Assembly (NCBI GenBank): GCA_963817015.1
Contig: CAWFMV010000006.1
Coordinates: 19,600 to 83,599 of the forward strand
From: VAZQ01 sp963817015
GTDB taxonomy: Bacteria > Pseudomonadota > Alphaproteobacteria > Rhizobiales > Xanthobacteraceae
DNA: 64,000 nucleotides
Direction of reading: 5' to 3'
Below the pieces are notes generated by a model. It was given only the letters and a program-made list of their open reading frames with translations. It was not told where the DNA came from and did not search any database. The position numbers and the translations under genes are program-made. Of the stretch, positions 45,629-53,953 are shown piece by piece (the first letter of the stretch is position 1; each line of letters begins with the position of its first letter).

Positions 45629-47002
45629 ATGGCGCAAGGGCTGAACGCGGCAGACCGCCCATCCGCATTTCCGATGGCGGCATCGGCCGGCACGATCACG
45701 CTCATTGCGACGCTCGCCGCGCTGGGCTTTGCGCTCACGGTAGTCCTGTTTTTTCCGGGCTACCTGACCAACGATGCCACCTTCGTCTATCAGTACATGC
45801 GTGACTGGCGTTTCGGCGACTGGCAATCGCCGCTCATGAGCATGCTGTGGTGGGTGATCGACCCGATCTCGCCCGGCCCGGGCAGCATGTTTCTCCTGAT
45901 CGCGTTTTCCTATTGGCTCGGGTTCGCCCTCGTCGGTATCGCGCTGGCGCGTCGATCCGCATTGCTGGGCGTGGTGGTGCCGCTCCTCGGGCTCGTTCCG
46001 CCTTCCTTTATGATGCTCGCCATGCTCTGGCGCGACATTCTGTTCGCAGCAGCCTGGCTGCTCGCCGCTGCGATCGTGCTGCTGATGGCGGATCGCGGCC
46101 CTACGGCGCGCATCGTAGCGGCAGCCGTTGCGCTCGTGCTGACTGGCTTCGGGGTGCTGTTGCGGCCGACCGCTTTCGTTGCCGCGCCGCTCCTCATCGG
46201 CTATGCGCTCTGGCCGATGCGCTTCGAATGGCGGCGCATGACGATCCTGTTCTTGCCGGCGATCGCGGCCGGCTTCCTGCTGATTCATCTCGTCTACTAC
46301 GTCATCCTCGACGTGAAGCGCGAGAACCCGCTGCACTCGGTCTTCGTCTTCGATCTCGGCGGCATCACGCATTTCAGCGGCGAGAACCAGTTTCCGGTGG
46401 AATGGAGCGCGGAGGAGACCGCGCTCCTGACCCTCCGCTGCTACAATCCCGATCGCTGGGACGTCTACTGGACGCTCGAGCCCTGCCGCTTCGTGATGGC
46501 ACGCCTCGAGCGGCCCGACGACGTCATCTTCGGCACCCCGCGGCTGACCGAAGCCTGGAAGGAAGCCGTCACATCGGAGCCGCTTGCCTATCTGCGCCAC
46601 CGCCTCACCTTCTTCTGGCGGTTCCTGGCCGACCCCGACACGCTCACGTTCGAGCTCTACAAGATCAATGATCCTGCAACGCCGCTCGCCGGCAACGACC
46701 GCTTCAAGGCGATGGTGGCGCTGCACGACACGCTCAAGGCGACAGTGCTGTTCCGGCCGGGCTTCTGGCTGATACTCTCCGGCATGATCGTCATCGTGGC
46801 GATGCCGGCGCGCACGCGCCGCGCGGGCGCCTTCGCCATCGCGGTGGCCGGCTCGGCCACGATCTACGTGCTGACGTTTCTGCCGTTCGGAGTCGCGGCC
46901 GACTTCCGCTATGGCTACTGGTGCGTGCCGGCCTGCCTCGTGAGTGCGGCCGCGCTGTTCGCCGCCTACCGAGAGCGAGAGCCTGAATCACCGTCCAGAT
47001 GA
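45629..47002 (+). CDS. Predicted GT-C type membrane glycosyltransferase
   Basis: 457-aa integral membrane protein with 9-11 helices. The first periplasmic loop has FPGYLTNDATFVYQYMRDWR followed by FGDWQSPLMSMLWWVIDPIS, which matches the layout of GT-C enzymes (acidic residue after the first helix, then a DWQSP/D-x-H-P-like motif). A soluble periplasmic segment contains WTLEPCRFVMARLERPDD. Likely transfers a sugar from a polyprenyl donor to an envelope acceptor. It overlaps the 3' end of the convergent creatininase gene by 37 bp. Confidence 0.65.
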   Translation: MAQGLNAADRPSAFPMAASAGTITLIATLAALGFALTVVLFFPGYLTNDATFVYQYMRDWRFGDWQSPLMSMLWWVIDPISPGPGSMFLLIAFSYWLGFALVGIALARRSALLGVVVPLLGLVPPSFMMLAMLWRDILFAAAWLLAAAIVLLMADRGPTARIVAAAVALVLTGFGVLLRPTAFVAAPLLIGYALWPMRFEWRRMTILFLPAIAAGFLLIHLVYYVILDVKRENPLHSVFVFDLGGITHFSGENQFPVEWSAEETALLTLRCYNPDRWDVYWTLEPCRFVMARLERPDDVIFGTPRLTEAWKEAVTSEPLAYLRHRLTFFWRFLADPDTLTFELYKINDPATPLAGNDRFKAMVALHDTLKATVLFRPGFWLILSGMIVIVAMPARTRRAGAFAIAVAGSATIYVLTFLPFGVAADFRYGYWCVPACLVSAAALFAAYREREPESPSR

Positions 47003-47766
47003 CGGGCATTCTCTCGCAGACGCACCAGCACCGCGCGCGTTTCCTCGACCACGCTCTTGATGATCGCGGCGCCAAGCTCGGCCGAGGCCGCGGCGGCATC
47101 GCCGATGACGCCATCGCGCGCCAGGCGCGGATCGTCAGTGCGCCAGGGCCAGCTGGTGCCGCGATCGAAGATCAGCGCCCGAATGGCGTCAGGCTCGCGG
47201 TCGAACTCCGCCGCCAACTCGCGGCGCACGAGATCGGGCGCGAGCGCGAGCATCACCGAGGTCTCGTGCCGCCCGCCATGCACGTCGGGCACTGCGATGC
47301 TGCGGTCGACCTTGGCAAGATCGAAGGGGTGGATAGCGCAGGCATTGAGTCCGAAGTCTCCCGCGAGCTCGAGCAGCAGGGTCTCGAGCACGCCGCGATT
47401 GCCGCCGTGGCCATTGAGGATCAGGAGATTGCGCGCCGGCAGCGCGCGCACGAGCGTGGCGGCAAGCTCGCGCAGGTGCGTGACAAAGCCTGTGATCGAT
47501 AGCGACAGCGTGCCGGCGGCCCAGTCATGCTCGCGCGCAAGGCCGACCGGAACGACCGGCAGCTGCCAGAGGTCGAGCTCCTCGCCCCAGTGGGCCACGA
47601 TCGCGCGCGTGAGCCCTTCGGCTACCACGACATCGGTGTTGAGCGGCAGATGCGGACCGTGCTGCTCGATCGACCCGAGCGGCAGGCACAGGATCGAGGT
47701 CTTGCTGATCAGCCGCGCACTCTCGGCCGACGTTAATTCGACGACCCGTCGGTTTGGCGCAGCCAT
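46966..47766 (-). CDS. Creatininase-family amidohydrolase
   Basis: 266-aa metal-dependent amidohydrolase. All family metal ligands are visible: GSIEQHGPHLPLNTD (Glu, His, Asp), REHDWAAGTLSLS, ILNGHGGNRG and VHGGRHETSVMLA (His, Glu). The superfamily includes creatininase, mycofactocin MftE and ArfB, the deformylase acting on GTP-derived formylaminopyrimidine in archaeal flavin/F420 synthesis. Here it lies on the same strand as cytochrome b561 (3 bp gap) and GTP cyclohydrolase II, so an ArfB-like or peptide/amide hydrolase role in a GTP-derived pathway is a reasonable guess. Confidence 0.87.
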   Translation of the reverse strand: MAAPNRRVVELTSAESARLISKTSILCLPLGSIEQHGPHLPLNTDVVVAEGLTRAIVAHWGEELDLWQLPVVPVGLAREHDWAAGTLSLSITGFVTHLRELAATLVRALPARNLLILNGHGGNRGVLETLLLELAGDFGLNACAIHPFDLAKVDRSIAVPDVHGGRHETSVMLALAPDLVRRELAAEFDREPDAIRALIFDRGTSWPWRTDDPRLARDGVIGDAAAASAELGAAIIKSVVEETRAVLVRLRENARHLDGDSGSRSR

Positions 47767-47769
47767 GCG

Positions 47770-48321
47770 TCAGCCGCTGACCATGCGCATGAGGACGCGA
47801 TCCTTGCGCACAAAATGGTGGAACAGCGCCGCGCCGATATGCATGGCGGCAACCACCGCGATCGAGATTCCAACGACCTTGTGAATGGCCAGCAGTTGCT
47901 CGGAGAGCGCACGGTTCACCGGCCAGATCGATGGCAGGTTGAACAGGCCGTAGATGGGCACAGGCGCCGGATAGGCAGCCGTCGCGATCCAGCCGAGAAA
48001 TACCTGCACCACTACGAGGCCATAAAGCAGGTAATGCGTAGCGTGGGCGGCAAATTGCTGGATCGCCGGAATGTCGGCGGGCAGCGGCGGCGGCGGGTGT
48101 CCCCAGCGATAGAAGATGCGGATGAGAATGACCGGGATCAGCACCGCGCCGTTTGACTTGTGCAGGTCGTAAAGCTGGTCCTGCCAGGCGCCAGTCCATT
48201 TGTTGGCGATAAGGATGCCCAGCACGATCTGGGCCAGCACCAGGATCGCTGTGATCCAGTGCAGCACGCGCGCGGTTGCGGTGTAGCCCGCGCTCGTTTC
48301 CATCGCCCCTTGGTCGCCCAT
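47770..48321 (-). CDS. Cytochrome b561 family protein
   Basis: 183-aa four-helix membrane cytochrome. Candidate haem-ligating His residues are in RVLHWITAILVLAQI, LYDLHKSNGAVL, LLAIHKVVGISIAVV and AAMHIGAALFHHFV. It carries electrons between quinone or other donors and acceptors in the inner membrane. The start could be ATG 48321 (GAGGGG upstream) or the in-frame ATG six codons later. Nearly adjacent to the creatininase gene and 118 bp downstream of ribA. Confidence 0.9.
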   Translation of the reverse strand: MGDQGAMETSAGYTATARVLHWITAILVLAQIVLGILIANKWTGAWQDQLYDLHKSNGAVLIPVILIRIFYRWGHPPPPLPADIPAIQQFAAHATHYLLYGLVVVQVFLGWIATAAYPAPVPIYGLFNLPSIWPVNRALSEQLLAIHKVVGISIAVVAAMHIGAALFHHFVRKDRVLMRMVSG

Positions 48322-48439
48322 CGCGCTTGCCCCTCGCTAGTGCGGACTTCTGAACCGCCACACTATGCGGGCGCATGCTCCGCACGAACAAGCGCCACTC
48401 TTGGATAGTAGCGCATGTCGCGAGACCAATGGAACGGGA

Positions 48440-49654
48440 CTAAGGAGCGCGCTCGGTGGCGACGGGGGCCTCGGCGGCATCGGCCGCCTCGGCGAACGCC
48501 GCAAGAAGGTGATCGAGCTTGTGGCCGGCGCGCGTCGCCTTGGCGGTGAGATAGCGCCGGTTGTCGGCATTGACCGGCCCGTGCAGCGGGATACGGCCGC
48601 TCACCTCGATGCCGGCCTGGGTGAGGCCGTCGAGCTTGGCCGGATTGTTGGTCAGAAGCTTCACACGCTTGACGCCCAGGATCTGCAGCATGCGGACCGC
48701 AACGCCATAATCGCGCTCATCGTCATCGAATCCGAGCGCCGAATTGGCATCGATGGTGTCGAGGCCAGCGTCCTGCAGCTGGTAGGCGCGCATCTTGTTG
48801 GAAAGCCCGAGCCCGCGGCCTTCCTGCTCGAGATAGAGAATGACGCCCCCCCCTTGCTCCTCGAGACGGTGCAGGGCAAGCCGCAGCTGGTCGCCGCAAT
48901 CGCACCGCCGCGACCCAAATACATCACCAGTGAGGCAGGCTGAGTGCAGCCGCAGCGGCACGGGCTCCCGCAGATCAGGCGAACCGACGATCACCGCAAC
49001 AGAGCTGCCGCCAATGGCGTCGCGAAAGATGACGAAGCGCGCCGACACACCGCCGTTGATCGGCACGTCAGCCTCGGCCGAGACCGCGAGCGATTCAATT
49101 GCGGTCCGGCGGAATTGCGTGATGGCATCCGCCGCGACTGTCATGAGCGGGGGATCGCACGACTCCACCTTGGCGGCGTCAGCCACCAGCAGGGCAGGCA
49201 TTCGCTGCGCCAGCTTGGCAAGCTCGATGGCGGCGCCGGCAACCGGGCCAGCCTGAACAACCTCAAGACCCCGCTCGACGCGCGCGTCAGAAGCCAACGC
49301 CACAATGGCCGCGGCATTGTCGCCTGACACCTCAAGCCCGATCGAATCGGTACTGGGGAGCCCAAGCGCCTGTGCGCGGCGCTCGGTGATGACAAGATGA
49401 GGCTCAACAGGGGCGCAAAGACGCCGAAAGGCGGCCAGCCGTGTGTCCGTCATGCCATCGACTGGCAGGGCCAGCGCCGCTACGCCGCCCCGTGCAATCA
49501 CCACCGGCCGGCCAGACCGGAATTCCGCAATGCCGCGCTCAACCGCCACGTGCTCAGGCTTGCCGAGCAGGCCAGCGTCGCGGCCTATGTCTTGGCCGAC
49601 GTCACGGCCTACGTTACGACTCACCGCATCCCCCTGCATCTTGCTAAAACCCAC
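48440..49654 (-). CDS. ribA: GTP cyclohydrolase II, long form
   Basis: 404-aa enzyme opening GTP to the diaminopyrimidine that starts riboflavin synthesis, releasing formate. The C-terminal 200 residues are the catalytic domain: Zn ligands in SACLTGDVFGSRRCDCGDQL, the GTP site YLEQEGRGLGLSNKMRAYQL, and LLTNNPAKLDGLTQAGIEV. The N-terminal roughly 190 residues do not show the acidic active-site motifs of a working RibB (DHBP synthase) and look like a degenerate RibB-like or unrelated domain. GTG 49654 with GAGGGG close upstream is the likely start; ATG 49639 is possible. Divergent from the RibD-like reductase. Confidence 0.92.
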   Translation of the reverse strand: MGFSKMQGDAVSRNVGRDVGQDIGRDAGLLGKPEHVAVERGIAEFRSGRPVVIARGGVAALALPVDGMTDTRLAAFRRLCAPVEPHLVITERRAQALGLPSTDSIGLEVSGDNAAAIVALASDARVERGLEVVQAGPVAGAAIELAKLAQRMPALLVADAAKVESCDPPLMTVAADAITQFRRTAIESLAVSAEADVPINGGVSARFVIFRDAIGGSSVAVIVGSPDLREPVPLRLHSACLTGDVFGSRRCDCGDQLRLALHRLEEQGGGVILYLEQEGRGLGLSNKMRAYQLQDAGLDTIDANSALGFDDDERDYGVAVRMLQILGVKRVKLLTNNPAKLDGLTQAGIEVSGRIPLHGPVNADNRRYLTAKATRAGHKLDHLLAAFAEAADAAEAPVATERAP

Positions 49655-49850
49655 GGCCCCTCGCTTTTGGCACCATTACAGAAACAATCTAATGGGCCGT
49701 TTTGTTCCCTCAATGGGCATTCCAGACCCATGGGACTCATCTCGAAGTCGGCAACCTGTTCTAGGTTCATGACGCGATGAAGGCGTTAAATGGCTATTGA
49801 CGCGACCTTCCGCGCGGCGACAGTGGCCGGCAACCAGAGCACGTAGCATC

Positions 49851-50633
49851 ATGCCGACCGACTGCGGTGGAGCACCATGGCCCGATATTCCAAGGGCTTT
49901 TCGGGATACCGATGGCGTGCTCCCAGCGCCCTGGCAGGAGATTTTTGGTCCGTTACGACAAGGCATTAGGGATGATCTGGTGGTTGTCGGGCAGTTCGGC
50001 CAGTCCATTGATGCCCGAATCGCCACTCCGACCGGCCACTCACACTATATTAATGGCACGGCCGGGCTAGCCCACCTGCACCGCCTGCGCGCGCTGGTTG
50101 ATGCGGTGGTCGTGGGAATCGGCACCGCGGTGGCTGACGATCCCCAGCTGACTGTTCGCCATGTCGCCGGTCCAAGCCCCGCGCGGGTGGTGATCGACCC
50201 TAGCGGCCGCCTGCCAGCCACGGCTCGCCTGCTCGCCGAGGACGGCATCAGGCGCATTGTCGTGACCCGGGCGGAGACGGAAACGCGGCTGCCAGCCGGC
50301 GTGGAGCACGTGGCCTTGCCCTCCCCGCGCGGGCAGCTTGCGCCGGACGCCATATTGGCGGCGCTCGCACAGCGCGGCTTCCGCCGCTTCCTGATCGAAG
50401 GCGGTGCCGACACGGTATCGCGCTTCCTCGCGGCGGGCTGCCTGGATCGGCTGCATGTCGTGATCGCGCCAATCATTTTGGGAGCGGGCCGGACCAGCGT
50501 CTCGCTCGCCCCGATCGCGCGCGTCGAGGAGGCCATGCGCGCGCCCATGCAGATCCACAAGCTTGGTGAGGAGGTGCTGCTCGACTGCGATCTCAGTGCT
50601 CAGCGGGTCGCGGTGGCGAAGACATCGACATGA
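49851..50633 (+). CDS. RibD C-terminal (pyrimidine reductase) domain protein
   Basis: 260-aa protein with the dihydrofolate-reductase-like RibD_C domain and no deaminase domain. Blocks are LVVVGQFGQSIDARIATPTG, HYINGTAGLAHLHRLRALVD, AVVVGIGTAVADDPQLTVRH, RVVIDPSGRLPATARLL and RFLIEGGADTVSRFL; the NADPH-binding GGADT loop is intact. It would reduce a ribosylamino-pyrimidine, the step after RibA and deamination. ATG 49851 is taken as start; the frame opens further up to TTG 49797. The 3' end overlaps the convergent methyltransferase by 34 bp. Confidence 0.85.
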   Translation: MPTDCGGAPWPDIPRAFRDTDGVLPAPWQEIFGPLRQGIRDDLVVVGQFGQSIDARIATPTGHSHYINGTAGLAHLHRLRALVDAVVVGIGTAVADDPQLTVRHVAGPSPARVVIDPSGRLPATARLLAEDGIRRIVVTRAETETRLPAGVEHVALPSPRGQLAPDAILAALAQRGFRRFLIEGGADTVSRFLAAGCLDRLHVVIAPIILGAGRTSVSLAPIARVEEAMRAPMQIHKLGEEVLLDCDLSAQRVAVAKTST

Positions 50634-51400
50634 CCAACCCGCATGCTTGAACGCCCCGCGGCAACGAGCTCGCGCCGGCGTGCCAGCCACGAGTCGATGG
50701 CCGCTTGCGGCAGGTCGCCGAGCTCGCCGGCAGCGCCCGCCCATCCGGCGAGCACCTCCAGCTGGATCGCACGATCTTCCGGCGCAAACTCCCAGTCTGA
50801 AGCGCCGCTCATGACCGTGTAGCCCACGCGCTCGAAGGCGCGCACCGCGCGCAGCCCTGCCTCCGGGCCAAGCGCCGAGCCGAAGCCCTTGTCGCGACGC
50901 TGATGTCGGTTCACCGCCGCAACGATCTCAAGATCGAACGGCTCCGCCGGATCGAGTGTCGCCTGGCCCTGATAGGTGAGCGCTGCATAGACCGGGAGCC
51001 GACGCGCCGCCGCCTCGACGGTGAGCCGCCCCAGCCAATCGGCGGAGACGAGATCGAGCAACGCCGAGGTGCTGATCAGATCGAGGGCGCCATCGAGCGC
51101 CAGCTCGAGGTCGCGCACGAGATCGATGGTCCGCGCCTCAATCAGCAGGTCGGGCGGGCGCACCAGCGCAGACGCATGCGCCAGCAGGCCGAGATCATTG
51201 TCGACCAGCCGCCAGCGCTGGCGTGCCGGCAGGCGCGGTCCCACGGAGCGCACGGTCGAGCCGGTGCCGCAGCCGAGATCGACCACGGAAATTTCGGACT
51301 GGCCGGCGAACACCGCCGCGACCCGATCGAGCACGGTGACGCTGCGCGCGCGCTGATCATAGGGCTCACGTAGCGCCAGCCATTGAGCCGAGAAGGTCAT
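50600..51400 (-). CDS. Class I SAM-dependent methyltransferase
   Basis: 266-aa methyltransferase with motif I VVDLGCGTGSTVRSVG, RLVDNDLGLLAHASAL, and DLISTSALLDLVSADWL. C-terminal DWEFAPEDRAIQLEVLAGWA is subgroup-specific. ATG 51400 overlaps the stop of the upstream GT4 (ATGA), so the two are coupled. Last gene of the operon dehydrogenase, PTPS-like protein, GT4, methyltransferase. The substrate is inferred to be the glycosylated product of that operon. Confidence 0.88.
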   Translation of the reverse strand: MTFSAQWLALREPYDQRARSVTVLDRVAAVFAGQSEISVVDLGCGTGSTVRSVGPRLPARQRWRLVDNDLGLLAHASALVRPPDLLIEARTIDLVRDLELALDGALDLISTSALLDLVSADWLGRLTVEAAARRLPVYAALTYQGQATLDPAEPFDLEIVAAVNRHQRRDKGFGSALGPEAGLRAVRAFERVGYTVMSGASDWEFAPEDRAIQLEVLAGWAGAAGELGDLPQAAIDSWLARRRELVAAGRSSMRVGHVDVFATATR

Positions 51401-52449
51401 GCGAGACCATCCAGCACTGAGGCAAACAGCGCGGCGGATTCCCGCCAGGTCGGAAACGAGGCCGAGGCTGCGCGCGCGCCAGCCGCAAGCCGCTCGCGCT
51501 CGGGCGCATCATCGATCAGCTGCTTCAGCGTGTTGGCGAGCGCGTCGACGTCGTCAGGCGGGATGAGGATGCCGGCGCCAGGCGGCACCGTATCGGGGAT
51601 CGCGCCGGCATTGGTTCCGACCACAGGCACGCCGTGCGCCACTGCCTCGGTGTAGGCCATGCCATAACCCTCAAAGCGAGATGGCAGCACGAACAGATCC
51701 GCCTCCGCATAGAGCTCGGCCAGATCCTCTTCCGGCACCGGGCCAACGATCTCGATGCGGTCGGACAGCCCGTAGCGCGCGATGTCCTCGTCCAAGCGGG
51801 CCGCGGTCTCGGAGCTGCGCGTGTTGTCGCCGACAATCACAAGCCGCCAAGGATGGTCTTTGAGCCGCGCCAACGCTTCGACCAGCACGTCATAGCCCTT
51901 GCGCGGCACGATCGCGCCGACCGTCAGCAGCATCAGCGGCCTATCCGACGGACGAGACTCATGCGTTGCTGCGCGATCGGTGCCGGGCTTCACCACTGTC
52001 AAATGCTCGGCCGGCACGCCGTAGTCGGCGACCAGGAGGCGCGCCGTTGCATCGCTCGTTGCGATCACGTGGCGGGCGCAGGCCAGCGCAACACGCTCGC
52101 TCGTGTGAAGTGCCGCGGCTTCTGCGTCGGCGAGGCCGGTCTCGAGCGCGAGCGGATGATGCACGAGTGCGACCACGGTGTAGCGCTCTCGCAGAGACTT
52201 GGCCTCTTCCGCCATAACCCCATAAGCGAGCCCGTCGATCACGAGCGGCTGGCCGATCGGCAAACCCATGAGCTGTGCGCCGGCGATGGTTCGCACCTCC
52301 GGCGTCGGGCGAGGAAATCCATCGCCGATGTCGAGCACCTCGACCTGCCAGCCCAGCGCCTCGAGCTCACCGACAATGCGGCGGTCGTAGGTGTAGCCGC
52401 CGGTCGGCGTATTGAGATCACCGGGAACCGCAAACGCGACCGCCTTCAC
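51397..52449 (-). CDS. Glycosyltransferase family 4
   Basis: 350-aa GT-B retaining glycosyltransferase. The acceptor half begins AVAFAVPGDLNTPTGGYTYD; the donor half has LLTVGAIVPRKGYDVLVEAL, RLVIVGDNTRSSETAARLDE, VPEEDLAELYAEADLFVLPS and the EX7E signature in RFEGYGMAYTEAVAHGVPVV. GTG 52449 overlaps the TGA of the PTPS-like gene (GTGA), which sets the start. Being locked in a coupled operon with a PTPS-like protein suggests that it glycosylates a small pterin- or pyrimidine-type product rather than a polysaccharide; this is inference. Confidence 0.88.
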   Translation of the reverse strand: MKAVAFAVPGDLNTPTGGYTYDRRIVGELEALGWQVEVLDIGDGFPRPTPEVRTIAGAQLMGLPIGQPLVIDGLAYGVMAEEAKSLRERYTVVALVHHPLALETGLADAEAAALHTSERVALACARHVIATSDATARLLVADYGVPAEHLTVVKPGTDRAATHESRPSDRPLMLLTVGAIVPRKGYDVLVEALARLKDHPWRLVIVGDNTRSSETAARLDEDIARYGLSDRIEIVGPVPEEDLAELYAEADLFVLPSRFEGYGMAYTEAVAHGVPVVGTNAGAIPDTVPPGAGILIPPDDVDALANTLKQLIDDAPERERLAAGARAASASFPTWRESAALFASVLDGLA

Positions 52450-52847
52450 CACAACGGCGCCTCGTACCAGGCCTGCGCGGTCGGCGATTCCGCGATCGTG
52501 ATGCGGATCGCCTTGAGCTCGCGCCCGTCGCGCCCGAGCTTGCCCGCGCGTGCTGCATCGGCGAGCTGATCGAAGACATACTTGGTGAGGAACTCGGTCG
52601 TTGTGTTGACGCCTTTGAACTGCGGCAGCGCATCGAGATTCTTGTAGTTGAGCGGCTTGAGCGTCGCCTTGAGCACGTCGGTCGCAAGCCCGATATCGAC
52701 CACGATGCCGTTCGGATCGAGCTGCTCCGAAATGAAGGCAGCGCGCACCACGAAGGTCGCGCCATGCAGCTCCTGCGCCGGTCCAAACACCGCGCCGCGG
52801 AACGAATGCGCAATCATGATCTGGTCGGACACTTCGACAGCGAACAA
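52446..52847 (-). CDS. Divergent 6-pyruvoyl/6-carboxy-tetrahydropterin synthase-like protein
   Basis: 133-aa PTPS/QueD-fold protein: FAVEVSDQIMIAHSFRGAVF, GPAQELHGATFVVRAAFISE, NGIVVDIGLATDVLKATL, NYKNLDALPQFKGVNTTTEF and a late ESPTAQAWYE. In QueD and PTPS the second motif is C-x2-LHGH, giving the catalytic Cys and two Zn His. Here it reads AQELHGA, so the Cys and the second His are both replaced, while the first His (AHSF) and LHG His remain. Chemistry may therefore differ from standard QueD. Coupled to GT4 downstream and 13 bp after the dehydrogenase gene. Confidence 0.83.
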   Translation of the reverse strand: MFAVEVSDQIMIAHSFRGAVFGPAQELHGATFVVRAAFISEQLDPNGIVVDIGLATDVLKATLKPLNYKNLDALPQFKGVNTTTEFLTKYVFDQLADAARAGKLGRDGRELKAIRITIAESPTAQAWYEAPLW

Positions 52848-52860
52848 GGGGGCCTCCGAT

Positions 52861-53859
52861 TTATGAGCGGGCTGCAGGATAGCGGATCAGCGGGCAACGC
52901 ACGTCGCCATTGGACGACAATAGGTCGGCGAGCCGCGCCGGCAGCTCGCCGAATTCAATCGCCGGCGCAAGAAGCACATCGAGCGCCGGGTCGTCGAGTA
53001 GTGCAAGCGCAGCTGCAAGCCTGCGGCCATGCGTCCAGCGCGGGCGATGCGAGGGTGCAATCTTGCCGACCTGACTCGCGACGAGGCGCAGCCTGCGGCT
53101 ATGAAAGGCTTCGCCGAGCGGCGCCGCGACCTCGCCGGCGCCGTACCAGCTCAGCTCCACAATCGTCGCCTCATCGCCTGCGAGCCCGAGCGCGGTGGCC
53201 AGGCCTTTGGCGGAGGCGCTGGCGTGAAACACGAGATCGCAGTCGCGCGGCGCCTCTTCCGGCGTGGCAAAGCTCGCACCGAGCGCGCGCGCAAGCGCAG
53301 CACGCTCAGGCGCGATGTCAACAAGCGTAACCTCAACGCCCGGCATGCGCGCGCACAGCCTGGCGATCAAGAGACCGACGATGCCGCCGCCAACGACCGC
53401 GATGCGATCGGCCGGACCGGGCGCGCCGTCCCAGAGCGCATTGAGTGCGGTTTCCATATTGGCGGCGAGCACCGCGCGGGCGGGCGGGACTGCAGCCGGC
53501 ACTGCTACCACCATGGTCGCCGGCATGGTGAATTCGTCCTGATGGGGGTGAAGCGCGAACACGATCTGACCAAGTCGATCTGCCAGCGTGATCTGACCAG
53601 ACGTGGCGCCAGCCTCGACCCGGCCGACGGTCGCATAGCCATATTTGACCGGAAACGGAAAGGCGCCGGCCATCAAGGGGGCCCGCATACGCTCGTATTC
53701 GCTCGCCGGCACCCGCCCAAACGCCACCAGCCGCTCGGTGCCCCGGCTGATCGCGCCATAGAGCGCACGCACCCTCACCTCGCCGGAACCGGGCGCCGCA
53801 GCCGCCTCCTCTCGCAGCTCCGCCCGGCCGTCGCCGACATACCAGAGGGCTTTCGCCAT
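52861..53859 (-). CDS. Zinc-type alcohol dehydrogenase-like (MDR) protein
   Basis: 332-aa medium-chain dehydrogenase/reductase. The N-terminal GroES-like part has GSGEVRVRALYGAISRGTER and YGYATVGRVEAGA; the Rossmann part IAVVGGGIVGLLIARLCA and VTLVDIAPERAALARALGAS. The usual Cys/His catalytic zinc ligands of alcohol dehydrogenases are not obvious, as in BchC-like and quinone-oxidoreductase-like members. Start MAKALWYV (53859) is chosen; an ATG six codons upstream (53877) is possible. First gene of the four-gene operon leading to the methyltransferase, divergent from opgH. Confidence 0.82.
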   Translation of the reverse strand: MAKALWYVGDGRAELREEAAAAPGSGEVRVRALYGAISRGTERLVAFGRVPASEYERMRAPLMAGAFPFPVKYGYATVGRVEAGATSGQITLADRLGQIVFALHPHQDEFTMPATMVVAVPAAVPPARAVLAANMETALNALWDGAPGPADRIAVVGGGIVGLLIARLCARMPGVEVTLVDIAPERAALARALGASFATPEEAPRDCDLVFHASASAKGLATALGLAGDEATIVELSWYGAGEVAAPLGEAFHSRRLRLVASQVGKIAPSHRPRWTHGRRLAAALALLDDPALDVLLAPAIEFGELPARLADLLSSNGDVRCPLIRYPAARS

Positions 53860-53953
53860 TGACCGATCTTTCGCCATGTTCACAACGGATGGACGCGGGA
53901 TGACCTGAGCCCACTCACGAGATATCCTAGCCTCACGAAAAGCACAGCCCTCC

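Noticed and set aside
44426..46726. Very long open frame on the minus strand (over 760 codons) opposite the dehydratase and GT-C-like genes
   Set aside because: Low-complexity Arg/Glu/His-rich translation typical of the antisense of GC-rich genes; the plus-strand genes carry clear family motifs.
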